Below are positions 7,724-15,804 of a stretch of DNA of 40,362 nt, in pieces. Each line of letters opens with the position of its first letter. The stretch's first letter is position 1. The stretch is from an uncultured Actinomycetes bacterium (GTDB lineage: Bacteria > Actinomycetota > Actinomycetes > Actinomycetales > Microbacteriaceae), in assembly GCA_903920435.1 (NCBI GenBank), contig CAIXMB010000038.1, forward strand, positions 77,563 through 117,924, given 5' to 3'. The notes under the pieces were generated by a model. That model searched no databases, was not told where the DNA came from, and saw nothing but the letters and a program-made list of their open reading frames with translations. Made by a program: the position numbers and the translations under genes.

Positions 7724-8746
7724 ATGACCCGTGATCTGACCCGACGCGCGACCGCGCGCGACGTTGCGAAGCTCGCGGAGGTCTCGGTGGCGACGGTGTC
7801 GCTCATCGCCAACGGCAAGTCCGCGGGCCGGGTCACGCCCGAGACCGAGCAGCGGGTCCGCTCGGCGATCCAGCAGCTCGACTACCGCATCAACACGACC
7901 GCTAGCGCGCTCGCCCGCGGCAGGCGCGACACGGTCGCGTTCGTGTCACCCGACCCCGCGAATCCGTTCTTCTCGCTCGTGCTCGACGGTCTGGCCTCCG
8001 CCCTCGACGAGTCGCTCTCGCTGACGATCCTGTGGCCGCGCCACGGCGACGACTACGACCCGTCCACGGTGCAGCGCGCGCTCGCGGGCGACCTCGCGGG
8101 CCTCGTACTCGCGAGCCCGGGCGCCACCCTGCTCGACACGATCTCACCCACCTGCCCCACGATCCTGCTCGAGTCGGGCGAGACCCGCGCGGGCATGGCG
8201 AGCATGGACCTCGATGTCGAGGCGGCGGGCACGGGCATCGCCGACCACCTCGTGGGCCTCGGCCACCGCCGGGTCGGCTACCTGGGCGTCGAGCGCGACC
8301 GCTCGACCCTCAACCACCGTCGTGACGCGGTCGAGCGGCAGCTGCAGTCCCGGGGCGCGGCCCTGAGCGTGCCCGACCTGATGGTGCAACGGATGACGAC
8401 GCAGTCGGCGTACGACGCAGCGCTCCCGCTGCTCGGCCGCTGGGTGGCCGACGGCGTCACTGCAGTGGTGTGCGCCGACGACCTGCTCGCCTACGGAGTG
8501 CTGCGCGCCGCGCACGAACTCGACATCCCCGTGCCGGGCACGCTCTCGATCGCCGGTTTCGGCAACCTTCCGTACTCGTCGATGGTCGCCCCCTCGCTCA
8601 CGAGCGTCGACCTCTCCGCCCGAGAGCTCGGGGTGCGCGCGGGCAACAGCCTCAACGGCATGCTCCTGGGCTCAGACCCGGCGCCGAACGAGACGCTGCG
8701 CACGACGGTGGTCGGGCGCAACTCGACCGCGCGGGCGCTCGTCTAG
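7724..8746 (+). CDS. LacI-family transcriptional regulator
   Basis: The 340-residue protein has an N-terminal LacI helix-turn-helix (TARDVAKLAEVSVATVSLIA) with the hinge helix (TTASALARGR), then a periplasmic-binding-protein-like effector domain (PNPFFSLVLDGL pattern, GHRRVGYLG, ADDLLAYGVL, SIAGFGNLPYSSMVAPSLTSV). Such proteins repress sugar-utilisation genes and are released by a sugar. No sugar gene is adjacent, so it may act at a distance. The ATG at 7724 is chosen because HTH spacing fits and because CATGAT lies six bases before it, a possible leaderless -10 box. Its stop codon overlaps that of the convergent gene downstream. Confidence 0.9.
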   Translation: MTRDLTRRATARDVAKLAEVSVATVSLIANGKSAGRVTPETEQRVRSAIQQLDYRINTTASALARGRRDTVAFVSPDPANPFFSLVLDGLASALDESLSLTILWPRHGDDYDPSTVQRALAGDLAGLVLASPGATLLDTISPTCPTILLESGETRAGMASMDLDVEAAGTGIADHLVGLGHRRVGYLGVERDRSTLNHRRDAVERQLQSRGAALSVPDLMVQRMTTQSAYDAALPLLGRWVADGVTAVVCADDLLAYGVLRAAHELDIPVPGTLSIAGFGNLPYSSMVAPSLTSVDLSARELGVRAGNSLNGMLLGSDPAPNETLRTTVVGRNSTARALV

Positions 8747-9489
8747 CCGAGGGCCGAGTCGACGTAGTCCAGGTCGGGGCTGCCGCCGTCGAAGAGGAAG
8801 AGGAACACCGCGTTGTCCTTCGCGGTGACCACGGCGTAGGTCGAGTCGAACTCGAACATCACGCGATCGTCGACGCGCGTGGCGTTGCGGTCGTGCCACT
8901 CGGTGGGGTCGTCCGGGCGCGTGAAGGCGGAGCACTGGCCCGCGGCGCTCTCGACCTCATCCACGAACGCTGCGGCGTCGGCGGGGGTGGGGAAGAGGCG
9001 CGCGTTCACCCAGGGCGCGCCCGGGGCGGTGCCGTAGCCCCACACCTGGTAGAACGGCTGGCCTGTGTCGACGTCGTTCTGCGACCACAGTCCGGTGCCG
9101 AACTGGGCGACGATGCCGCACTCGCTCGGCGAGCTGCCGAGGAGGATCGCGGAATCGCCGGTGCGGGCATCCGTGGGTACGCCGAGGTCGGTGGCGATGG
9201 CGGCGAGATCGTCACGCGTGAGCGGAGACGAGTCGGGGTAGCGCGGCTGCGCGAGCACGAGCACCGCGACGACGGCGGCGACGACCAGCAGGAGCGCTCC
9301 CGCGCCGACGCCGATCCAGAGCGGCCGGATGCGACGGGCCGCCGTCTCCGTCGCGGCGGGCGCGGGCAGGGGAGAGGGTACGAGCGTGCCGGTCGGTCGA
9401 CTGTCACCCGTCCACGCGGCGCCGTCCCAGTAGAACTCGTACGCCGGGTCGTCGGGATGCGCGTACCATCCCGCAGGGGTCGTCGTCAT
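8743..9489 (-). CDS. DUF2510-domain membrane-anchored protein
   Basis: The 248-residue product begins with a DUF2510 motif (GWYAHPDDPAYEFYWDGAAW), a short actinobacterial domain of unknown function usually found next to membrane segments. A Pro/Ala-rich linker follows, then one transmembrane helix (about residues 57-80), then about 165 residues likely outside the cytoplasm. That part contains two Cys (in SECGIV and GQCSAF), suggesting a disulfide. I cannot assign a function. The gene converges on the LacI gene and shares the bases CTAG with it, so both stop codons overlap. A -10 box lies six bases before its ATG, overlapping the stop codon of the gene upstream. Confidence 0.75.
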   Translation of the reverse strand: MTTTPAGWYAHPDDPAYEFYWDGAAWTGDSRPTGTLVPSPLPAPAATETAARRIRPLWIGVGAGALLLVVAAVVAVLVLAQPRYPDSSPLTRDDLAAIATDLGVPTDARTGDSAILLGSSPSECGIVAQFGTGLWSQNDVDTGQPFYQVWGYGTAPGAPWVNARLFPTPADAAAFVDEVESAAGQCSAFTRPDDPTEWHDRNATRVDDRVMFEFDSTYAVVTAKDNAVFLFLFDGGSPDLDYVDSALG

Positions 9490-9495
9490 GCCAGC

Positions 9496-9501
9496 ATGCT
9501 A
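9496..9501 (-). promoter_or_regulatory. -10 element of a leaderless promoter for the DUF2510 gene
   Basis: On the minus strand TAGCAT lies six bases before the ATG at 9489. Its first three bases are the TAG stop codon of the SAHH-like gene upstream, so stop codon and promoter are merged. Confidence 0.5.
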
Positions 9502-10647
9502 GCCCGCGACGAGCTCCAGGTAGGACGACGCGACGGCCTCATCGATCGCGCGCGGGACCGGCACGACTACCGAGTCGGCGGAGACGCGGCCGCGGGCGAT
9601 CGCCTCGAGGCAGCGCACCTGAAGCGCGAAGCCCAGGTCCATCGACTCGATCGAGTTGCCGAGCGGGCGGGGGCCGGCGAGGTTTGCCATGTGGCCGCCG
9701 GTGGCGAGGTGGATGCGGCGGCCATCACGGGTTCGGAGGGTCTGCAGGCCCTCCGTGGCATCCGTCACACTCTCGACGTCGCCGTGGCCCAGCAGCGCCG
9801 GCGCATCGATCTCGAGCGGGAAGTGCCCCGCGTTCATGAGCACCACGTCGTCGCGCAGCAGGCCCAGGTCGTCGGCGAGCAGGATGTCGCGGTGCCCGGT
9901 GACCGTCACCACGACGTCCGCGCGCCGTAGCGCCGTCTCGCGGTCGCTCACATCGAAGCCGTCGAGGCACGCCTCCAGGCGCTTGACCGGGTCGGTGTCG
10001 ATCACCGTGACCAGCCCGTACGCGTTGCGGAAGTTGGCGGCGACGCCCTGACCGCACGAGCCGTAGCCGAAGACGACGATGTGCTTGCCGCCGGTCGAGC
10101 GGTTCGTGATGCGCAGGTACGACTCGAGCACGCTCTGGCCGACCGCGTGCTCGTTCTCGGCGAACTGCTTGATCGGGCTGTCGTTGATGACGAGGATCGG
10201 CAGGCCCAGTGCATCGCGGAACGGCGCGAGACGCGTGCGGCCGGAGGTGGTCTCCTCGGTGCCGCCCAGTAGGCCCTCCCACGGCTCCTCCAGGTAGCGC
10301 GCGAAGAGGTCGCCACCGTTGTCGAGCAGCAGGTCGGGCTTCTCGGCGAGCACCGCGCGCAGGTGGCGGTCATGCTCGGCCGGGTCGCTCGTCGGACCGC
10401 CCTTCACGTCGATGCCGTGCTCGCGCAGGTAGTCCACGGTCTCCTGCTGCGTCGTGTTGAGGTTGCCCGTCGAGACGACGCGCGCACCGCCTGCCGCGAG
10501 GGTCATGATGAGCGCGGCGGTCTTCGGCTCCAGGTGGATGCCGGTGCCGATGGTCAGACCTGCGAACGGCATGGTGTCGGCGAACTCCGCCGAGATCGCG
10601 GTCAACAGCCTGGTGCTCTCGGCAACCCACTCAATACGTGACGTCAT
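9499..10647 (-). CDS. Divergent S-adenosylhomocysteine hydrolase-like protein
   Basis: The 382-residue protein follows the SAHH fold: an N-terminal His in GIHLEPKTA (H38, matching SAHH H55), LDNGGDL, EETTSG, INDSPIKQF with the conserved Lys, the NAD-binding GYGSCGQG, and GHFPLEID with the conserved His. It departs from true AhcY in several places: the usual Asp after the catalytic Lys (D190 in the human enzyme) is Glu, the STQDD/STQDH segment reads TTQQE, the GHPSF segment with its catalytic His is replaced, and the KPDHYRY tail is absent. It may act on a related thioether or be catalytically changed. The aminotransferase gene lies upstream on the same strand but each has its own promoter. 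Automated annotation would probably call it adenosylhomocysteinase. Confidence 0.7.
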   Translation of the reverse strand: MTSRIEWVAESTRLLTAISAEFADTMPFAGLTIGTGIHLEPKTAALIMTLAAGGARVVSTGNLNTTQQETVDYLREHGIDVKGGPTSDPAEHDRHLRAVLAEKPDLLLDNGGDLFARYLEEPWEGLLGGTEETTSGRTRLAPFRDALGLPILVINDSPIKQFAENEHAVGQSVLESYLRITNRSTGGKHIVVFGYGSCGQGVAANFRNAYGLVTVIDTDPVKRLEACLDGFDVSDRETALRRADVVVTVTGHRDILLADDLGLLRDDVVLMNAGHFPLEIDAPALLGHGDVESVTDATEGLQTLRTRDGRRIHLATGGHMANLAGPRPLGNSIESMDLGFALQVRCLEAIARGRVSADSVVVPVPRAIDEAVASSYLELVAG

Positions 10648-10653
10648 GCGGCG

Positions 10654-10683
10654 ACTCTAGGAGCCGCGCCTCACCCTTGTCAA
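10654..10683 (-). promoter_or_regulatory. Complete -35/-10 promoter of the SAHH-like gene (leaderless)
   Basis: On the minus strand a consensus -35 TTGACA (10678-10683) is followed after 18 bases by TAGAGT (10654-10659), then six bases to the ATG. Transcription should begin at or beside the start codon. This is the clearest promoter of its type in the window. Confidence 0.75.
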
Positions 10684-10687
10684 GCGC

Positions 10688-10703
10688 TTAACTAATGTTA
10701 ACT
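10688..10703. repeat. Tandem TTAACT half-sites upstream of the SAHH-like promoter
   Basis: TTAACT-AATG-TTAACT forms a direct repeat with a 10-base period (one helical turn), just upstream of the -35 box. It includes the palindrome GTTAAC and stands out as AT-rich in this GC-rich region. It may bind a regulator; this is inference. Confidence 0.4.
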
Positions 10704-10710
10704 GAGCTGT

Positions 10711-11910
10711 CTATTGAGTTCGCAGCTCCGACAGCTGTGCCGACGCCCGTTCGAGCAGCTCGACCTTCTTGCAGAAGGCGAACCGCACGAGGGACTCGTA
10801 CCCGGTGCGCCGATCCGGGTGCACGAACGCCGTCACGGGAACGCCCACGACCCCGGCCAGGGCGGGGAGCGCGCGGCAGAACTCGGCGCCGTCGGTGACG
10901 CCGAGGGGCGAGGCATCCGCGATCACGAAGTAGCCGGCCTGTGGACGGCTCACCGCGAAGCCGGCCGCGGTGAGCCCGGCCGAGAGGATGTCGCGCTTCG
11001 CGGCGAGGGTCGCGGCGGCGGTGGTGAAGTACTCGTCGGGCAGACCGAGGCCCACGGCGATCGCCGGCTGGAACGGAGCACCGTTCACGTAGGTGAGGAA
11101 CTGCTTGACCGCGAGGATGGCGGCGACCAGTTCGGTGGGCGCGACGATCCAGCCGATCTTCCAGCCCGTCGTGCTGAAGGTCTTGCCGCCGCTCGAGATG
11201 GTGATCGTGCGCTCGAACGCGCCGGGCAGGCTCGAGATCGGGGTGTGGGTGGTCTCGAACGTGAGGTGCTCGTACACCTCGTCGGTGACGATGAGGGCGT
11301 CGTGCTCGTGGGCGAGCTCGACGAGTAGCTCGAGGGTCTCGCGCGGCAGCACCGAGCCGGTGGGGTTGTGCGGCGAGTTGATGAGGATCAGCCGCGTGCG
11401 ATCGGTGACGGCCGCCCGCAGGTCGTCGTGGTCGGGCTGGAAGTCGGGCGCGCGCAGCGGCACCGTCACGTGCGTCGCCTTCGCGTGGGCGATGAGAGCT
11501 CCGTAGGCGTCGTAGAACGGCTCGAGCGTCACGACCTCGTCGCCCTCATCCGTCAGCGCGAGGATCGTCGCCGCGAGTGCCTCGGTCGCCCCCGCCGTGA
11601 CGAGCACGTTCGCGCCGGCGTCGACACGGATGCCGTAGAACCGCTCTTGGTGCGCAGCGATGGCCTCCCGCAGCACGGGCATGCCCATACCGGGCGGGTA
11701 CTGGTTCACCCCGTCGCTGATCGCGCGCCGCGCAGCCTCGAGCACTTCGGCCGGGCCGTCCTGGTCGGGGAAGCCCTGCCCGAGGTTGATGGCACCCGTC
11801 GACGTGGCGAGCGCCGACATCTCGGCGAAGATCGTCGGCCGCAGCTCTCCGTCGTTGCCGAGCAGCATGGCGCCGCGCGCAGCGCGCTCCCACGATCCCG
11901 ACACAGTCAC
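10711..11910 (-). CDS. Class I/II PLP-dependent aminotransferase (DapC/YbdL-like)
   Basis: The 399-residue protein is a fold-type I aminotransferase. It shows INLGQGFPDQDGP, GVNQYPPG, the pyridoxal-phosphate sites (TAGATEA, EPFYDAY, NSPHNPTG, TDEVYEHL), the Schiff-base Lys in SSGGKTFSTTGWKIGW, and the C-terminal carboxylate-binding Arg in LVRFAFCK. It closely resembles, as I remember it, Mycobacterium tuberculosis Rv0858c (N-succinyldiaminopimelate aminotransferase DapC) and the methionine-preferring YbdL group. Lysine or diaminopimelate synthesis, or salvage of methionine-type amino acids, are both possible. The start is GTG at 11910 with TAGGCT six bases upstream. Confidence 0.85.
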   Translation of the reverse strand: MTVSGSWERAARGAMLLGNDGELRPTIFAEMSALATSTGAINLGQGFPDQDGPAEVLEAARRAISDGVNQYPPGMGMPVLREAIAAHQERFYGIRVDAGANVLVTAGATEALAATILALTDEGDEVVTLEPFYDAYGALIAHAKATHVTVPLRAPDFQPDHDDLRAAVTDRTRLILINSPHNPTGSVLPRETLELLVELAHEHDALIVTDEVYEHLTFETTHTPISSLPGAFERTITISSGGKTFSTTGWKIGWIVAPTELVAAILAVKQFLTYVNGAPFQPAIAVGLGLPDEYFTTAAATLAAKRDILSAGLTAAGFAVSRPQAGYFVIADASPLGVTDGAEFCRALPALAGVVGVPVTAFVHPDRRTGYESLVRFAFCKKVELLERASAQLSELRTQ

Positions 11911-11916
11911 CCGCCG

Positions 11917-11922
11917 AGCCTA
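11917..11922 (-). promoter_or_regulatory. -10 element of a leaderless promoter for the aminotransferase
   Basis: On the minus strand TAGGCT lies six bases before the GTG start at 11910, with no ribosome binding site between them. Confidence 0.5.
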
Positions 11923-11976
11923 TTGCGTGTGGAAAGGGCGTCCCGATTTCTACGGTCGTTGGATAACGTCGGAACC

Positions 11977-12495
11977 ATGCGCTCAATTCTCGTGCTCGTG
12001 CTCCTTGTCATGCTTGCCGGATGCCACGGGGATCAGCCGCCCGTGACACCGGTGCCCACGCCCAGTGTCACGCCCGTGTTCGCGTCGGAGGAGGAGGCGT
12101 TGGCGGCGGCGGAGGAGAGTTACAAGAGGTACTTGCGAGTCTCCGATGCGATTGCGGCGGAGGGTGGGACTCACCCCGAACGCCTTTCCCCGTACGTGAC
12201 TCCAGAGGAGCTGCGACGAGCGAATGAAGACTTCGGCTCTCTACAGTCGGCTACTCGCCACATGCAGGGCGAGAGCAAGTTCGACTCGCTGACCCTGCAA
12301 CGACAGGACGCCCAAGAGATTGTGGTTTATCTGTGCCTTGACGTGTCGGAGGTGAGAGTCATCGATGCCGGGGGCTCCGACGTAACCCCTGCAAGCCGTG
12401 TCGACCGGGTGCCACTCGAAGTTGCCTTCGCGCTCGATGGAAGTGAACTGCTTCTTGACTCGAGTGACGTGTGGGATGGTGAGAACTTTTGCTAG
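11977..12495 (+). CDS. Small putative lipoprotein of unknown function
   Basis: The 172-residue protein starts with a short lipoprotein signal (MRSILVLVLLVMLAGC) whose lipobox LAGC places the modified Cys at residue 16. A Pro/Thr/Val linker follows, then a globular part with EEEALAAAEESYKRYLRVSDAI and HPERLSPYVTPEE, a pattern I associate with actinobacterial lipoproteins that lie next to secreted PKD-like proteins. No enzyme motif is visible. A TAACGT box seven bases before the ATG suggests leaderless transcription. The next gene starts inside its last codons, so both are probably made together at the cell surface. Confidence 0.7.
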   Translation: MRSILVLVLLVMLAGCHGDQPPVTPVPTPSVTPVFASEEEALAAAEESYKRYLRVSDAIAAEGGTHPERLSPYVTPEELRRANEDFGSLQSATRHMQGESKFDSLTLQRQDAQEIVVYLCLDVSEVRVIDAGGSDVTPASRVDRVPLEVAFALDGSELLLDSSDVWDGENFC

Positions 12496-13250
12496 CGAAA
12501 CTCCTTACCGTGGCGGCTTTGACGTTGGCGTCTTCCGCGGTCTTAGGAGCGGATGGAAGTTGCTCCGCAGTCGTTATCGCCGGGGGCATTTGCCCAGACA
12601 TCACCGGCACCGTCAACACCACCGACGTCACCCTCACCGGCACCGAGACCCCGCGCGGCACGGTCCCGCGCACACCCCCGACCGGCCCCGCTACCCCCAC
12701 CCTCGACGAGTGCTCGAACCCCGACTCGACGATCTGCCCGCGCGGCTTCATCGCCACGGTCACCGCACCCGTGACGCTGGCGGATATCGCCGCATTCCGG
12801 CCGACCCCTCCGGTCGACCACATGGAGCCGAACGGGTGGACCGTGGTGGGCCTCGACACGAACTTCTACGCGACCGGGTCCGCGCACGTGGTGCCGGGCA
12901 CGCTGCTCGGGCATCCGGCCGACGTGCGTTTCACCCCGGTCGAGTGGTGGTGGTCGTACGGGGATGGCGCGGCAGCGAGCCATCCGTCTGCGGGTGCGAC
13001 GTGGGCGGCGCTGGGCGTGGGGGAGTTCGACGCAACGGGGACGAGCCACGTGTACACCCGGAACGGCACCTACGTGATCGATCTCGACGTGGATTACGCC
13101 GCGGAGTACCGGTTCGCGGGCGGCCCGTGGGTGGGGATATCCGGGGTCCTGACCGTTCCCGCCAACCGGTTGGTGATCGTCGCGGGAGACGCGAAGACGG
13201 TGTTGGTCGAGAAGGAGTGCGGGCGGAATCCGGCCGGTCCTGGCTGCTAA
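12489..13250 (+). CDS. Secreted PKD-like protein
   Basis: A TTG start at 12489 overlaps the end of the lipoprotein gene by seven bases and opens with a plausible signal peptide (about residues 1-20, LLTVAALTLASSAVLGA). The 253-residue product has a Thr/Pro-rich middle and a PKD-like domain around residues 145-235 (PVEWWWSYGDG, HVYTRNGTYVIDLDV). Four or more Cys residues (in GSCS, GICP, DECS, TICP) suggest disulfides outside the cell. PKD domains are Ig-like folds that mediate surface contacts; no catalytic domain is seen. It probably partners with the lipoprotein. The start is uncertain, since in-frame alternatives are few. Confidence 0.65.
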   Translation: MLAKLLTVAALTLASSAVLGADGSCSAVVIAGGICPDITGTVNTTDVTLTGTETPRGTVPRTPPTGPATPTLDECSNPDSTICPRGFIATVTAPVTLADIAAFRPTPPVDHMEPNGWTVVGLDTNFYATGSAHVVPGTLLGHPADVRFTPVEWWWSYGDGAAASHPSAGATWAALGVGEFDATGTSHVYTRNGTYVIDLDVDYAAEYRFAGGPWVGISGVLTVPANRLVIVAGDAKTVLVEKECGRNPAGPGC

Positions 13251-13350
13251 GCGAACGCTTGGCTCGGAAGCGGCTGGCTCACAGCGCACCTAAATAGAAT
13301 GTTCAGGTTGGCGATGAATGCTTGGCATCGCTTTGGAAGGAGCATTCACT

Positions 13351-14715
13351 ATGACCGACGCCCCCCAGAACCCGACGACGGGTTCTACTGACAGCACCGA
13401 GTCCCTGGAGCAGACCCAGGCGAGGCTTACTGCCGAAGGAGGCGTTGAGACAGCACCCGCCACAGAGCGTGCGCACTCAGGCGCATCCTTCCGGCGCACC
13501 CCCGTCGTCGTCGGAGTCGTCGCGGCACTCGCCGTCGGCGCCGTCCTCGGTGGCGCATCCGGAGCCGGTATCGCGCTCCTCGCCACCTCGAACCAGGCCG
13601 GCAGCTCCGCGGTCGTGGGCAGCCCGACCGCCACGACCATCACCGTCAACGACACCAAGAGCGTCACGCAGGCGACCGCCGTTGCCGCCAAGGCGATGGC
13701 CTCCGTCGTCACGATCGGCGTCACGTCGAGCACGGCCGGCGGCACGGGCTCGGGTGTCGTGCTCAGCAAGGACGGCTACATCCTGACCAACACGCACGTC
13801 GTCACCCTCGACGGAGCCGCCTCCGACGGCGCCGTCACCGTGACCACGAGCGACGGTCGACTCTTCACCGCCAAGGTCGTCGGCACCGACCCGATCTCCG
13901 ACCTCGCCGTCATCAAGATCGACGGTGTGACCGACCTGCAGCCCGCCGAGTTCGCCGACTCGTCGAAGCTCAACGTCGGTGACACCGCGGTCGCGATCGG
14001 CGCGCCGTTGGGCCTCGCCGGCACCGTCACCGATGGCATCGTGAGCGCCCTCAACCGCAGCATCACCATCGCCTCCTCGGCCGTGCCCGATGACACGAGC
14101 ACGCAGGACAGCGCACCCGACCAGGGCGGCCAGGCCCCGTACGATTTCTGGAACTTCGACATCCCCGGCCAGTCGACCCAGAGTACGGGCTCGACCGCGA
14201 CGATCTCGCTCTCGGTGATCCAGACGGATGCCGCGATCAACCCCGGTAACTCCGGCGGAGCGCTACTCGACTCCGACGGCAAGGTGATCGGCATCAACGT
14301 GGCCATCGCGTCGGCCGGAAGCTCGACCACGGGCGGCCAGTCCGGCAGCATCGGCGTCGGCTTCGCGATCCCCGCCAACCTGGCACAGCGCGTCGCCAAG
14401 GAGATCATGGACAACGGTTCGGCGACGCACGGCCTGCTCGGGGCATCCGTCGCCGACGTGCAGGAGGACACCAACCAGAAGAACCCGACGGTCGTCGGCG
14501 CGAGCATCGTCGAGGTCACCGATGGCGGCGCTGCCGCAGCTGCCGGCCTCAAGGCGGGCGACATCATCACCAAGTTCGACGGGCTGCCCATCACGGGCAA
14601 GACCGACCTGACCGCCCAGGTGCGCAGCCTCGCCGCTGGCGCCAAGGCCACGATCACCTACGTGCGCGACGGCAAGGCCTCGCAGGTCGACGTGACACTC
14701 GGCGAGCTGAAGTAA
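13351..14715 (+). CDS. HtrA/DegP-like membrane-anchored serine protease
   Basis: ATG 13351 has the ribosome binding site GGAAGGA. The 454-residue protein has a cytoplasmic acidic N-terminus, one transmembrane helix (about residues 52-77), a trypsin-like domain with catalytic triad H149 (TNTHVVT), D184 (DLAVIKID) and S301 (NPGNSGGALLD), and one C-terminal PDZ domain (about 360-454, with GGAAAAAGLKAGDIITKFDG). This is the layout of actinobacterial HtrA/PepD proteases, which degrade or refold damaged envelope proteins outside the membrane. A loop rich in Gln/Asp/Ser lies between Asp and Ser. A strong hairpin follows the stop codon, so the gene is probably monocistronic. Confidence 0.92.
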   Translation: MTDAPQNPTTGSTDSTESLEQTQARLTAEGGVETAPATERAHSGASFRRTPVVVGVVAALAVGAVLGGASGAGIALLATSNQAGSSAVVGSPTATTITVNDTKSVTQATAVAAKAMASVVTIGVTSSTAGGTGSGVVLSKDGYILTNTHVVTLDGAASDGAVTVTTSDGRLFTAKVVGTDPISDLAVIKIDGVTDLQPAEFADSSKLNVGDTAVAIGAPLGLAGTVTDGIVSALNRSITIASSAVPDDTSTQDSAPDQGGQAPYDFWNFDIPGQSTQSTGSTATISLSVIQTDAAINPGNSGGALLDSDGKVIGINVAIASAGSSTTGGQSGSIGVGFAIPANLAQRVAKEIMDNGSATHGLLGASVADVQEDTNQKNPTVVGASIVEVTDGGAAAAAGLKAGDIITKFDGLPITGKTDLTAQVRSLAAGAKATITYVRDGKASQVDVTLGELK

Positions 14716-14718
14716 AGC

Positions 14719-14757
14719 AGTCGGTCGGGCCTGCCCTATTGGTAGGCTCGACCGACT
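14719..14757 (+). terminator. Hairpin terminator after the HtrA gene
   Basis: The outer arms 14719-14727 and 14749-14757 pair perfectly over nine bases, and an inner seven-base stem (14729-14735 with 14741-14747, one G-U pair) closes a five-base loop CTATT; one base on each side is unpaired. No U tract follows. It lies four bases after the HtrA stop and before the next gene. Confidence 0.7.
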
Positions 14758-14780
14758 ACCAGCTCGACTCATTGGATCCC

Positions 14781-15800
14781 ATGGCGAAGCAGCCCGACAC
14801 CCTCCCCGGTGTGTCTTACGTCATGCCGGTGCTCAACGAGGTCGAGCACATCGAGGCAGCGGTCAACAGCCTCATCGACCAGGACTACGAGGGCCCGTTC
14901 GAGGTCATCCTGGCTCTCGGCCCGAGCGTCGACGGTACGAACGACGTGATCGCCGAGATGGCGCGCATCGATCCGCGCATCCGCAGCATCCCCAACGAGC
15001 TCGGCTCGACTCCCGGCGGCCTCAACGTCGCGATCCGCGCCTCGAGCAACCCCATCGTCGTGCGAGTGGATGCCCACTCCGTCCTGCCCCGCGACTACAC
15101 GCGCGTGGCGGTAAAGACCCTGCTCGAGACGGGCGCCGACAACGTCGGCGGCATCATGAAGGCCGAGGGCACCACCCCGTTCCAGAAGGCGGTGGCCCAC
15201 GCCTACGGCTCGCCCGAGGGCCTCGGTGGCACGCAGCACCACGTCGGCGGCAAGGCCGGCCCCGCAGAGACGGCGTACCTGGGGGTGTTCCAGCGGCACC
15301 GCCTGCTCGAGGTCGGGCTGTTCGACGAGGGCATCAAGCGGGGGCAGGACTGGGAGCTCAACCGCCGCCTGCGCCAGACCGGCGGAACCGTGTGGTTCAC
15401 CCCCGACCTCACCGTCGTCTACCGACCGCGGTCGAGCTTGCGCAAGCTCATTCGGCAGTTCGTCGCCACCGGCATCTGGCGCGGCGAGCTCGCCCGCCGG
15501 TTCGGCTCCGGGCTGCGCTACTTCGTGCCGCCGCTCGCCGTGCTGGGCATCGTCGCGACGACGATCCTCGGGATCGTCGGGCTGGCCACCGGGGTGACCT
15601 GGCTCGCCCTCGCGTTCGCCGTACCCGCGGTCTACGCGGTGCTCGTGGTCGTGGCATCCGTGAACGCGGCTCGCGAGGGCCTGCGCACCGGGCTCTGGTA
15701 TCTCGTAGTGTTGCCCTGCATCCACTTCGGCTGGGGCATCGGCTTCGTGCTCGGTTTCCTCAAGCTCACCCGCAACATCACCGTGCACACCGGAAGGTGA
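14781..15800 (+). CDS. Family 2 glycosyltransferase, ExoA-like, membrane-attached
   Basis: ATG 14781 is preferred because the longer start at 14739 lies within the terminator hairpin. The 339-residue protein opens with the GT2 core (YVMPVLNEVEHIEAAVNSLI, NELGSTPGGLNVAI, VVRVDAHSVL as the DxD-type site, and GQDWELNRRLRQTGG as the acceptor-side motif). It ends with three or four hydrophobic segments (about residues 240-325). This resembles ExoA of succinoglycan synthesis. It transfers a sugar from a nucleotide donor to a lipid-linked acceptor at the inner membrane face. Its stop is followed after four bases by the next gene, so it heads the plus-strand half of the glycopolymer locus. Confidence 0.85.
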   Translation: MAKQPDTLPGVSYVMPVLNEVEHIEAAVNSLIDQDYEGPFEVILALGPSVDGTNDVIAEMARIDPRIRSIPNELGSTPGGLNVAIRASSNPIVVRVDAHSVLPRDYTRVAVKTLLETGADNVGGIMKAEGTTPFQKAVAHAYGSPEGLGGTQHHVGGKAGPAETAYLGVFQRHRLLEVGLFDEGIKRGQDWELNRRLRQTGGTVWFTPDLTVVYRPRSSLRKLIRQFVATGIWRGELARRFGSGLRYFVPPLAVLGIVATTILGIVGLATGVTWLALAFAVPAVYAVLVVVASVNAAREGLRTGLWYLVVLPCIHFGWGIGFVLGFLKLTRNITVHTGR

Positions 15801-15804
15801 CTTT

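Noticed and set aside
10648-10710. SAM- or SAH-type riboswitch before the SAHH-like gene
   Set aside because: The promoter is leaderless, with only six bases between the -10 box and the ATG, so no leader RNA exists to hold a riboswitch.
13249-13260. Small palindrome AAGCG-AA-CGCTT after the PKD-like gene
   Set aside because: Five-base arms with no U tract; too weak to call a terminator or operator without further copies.
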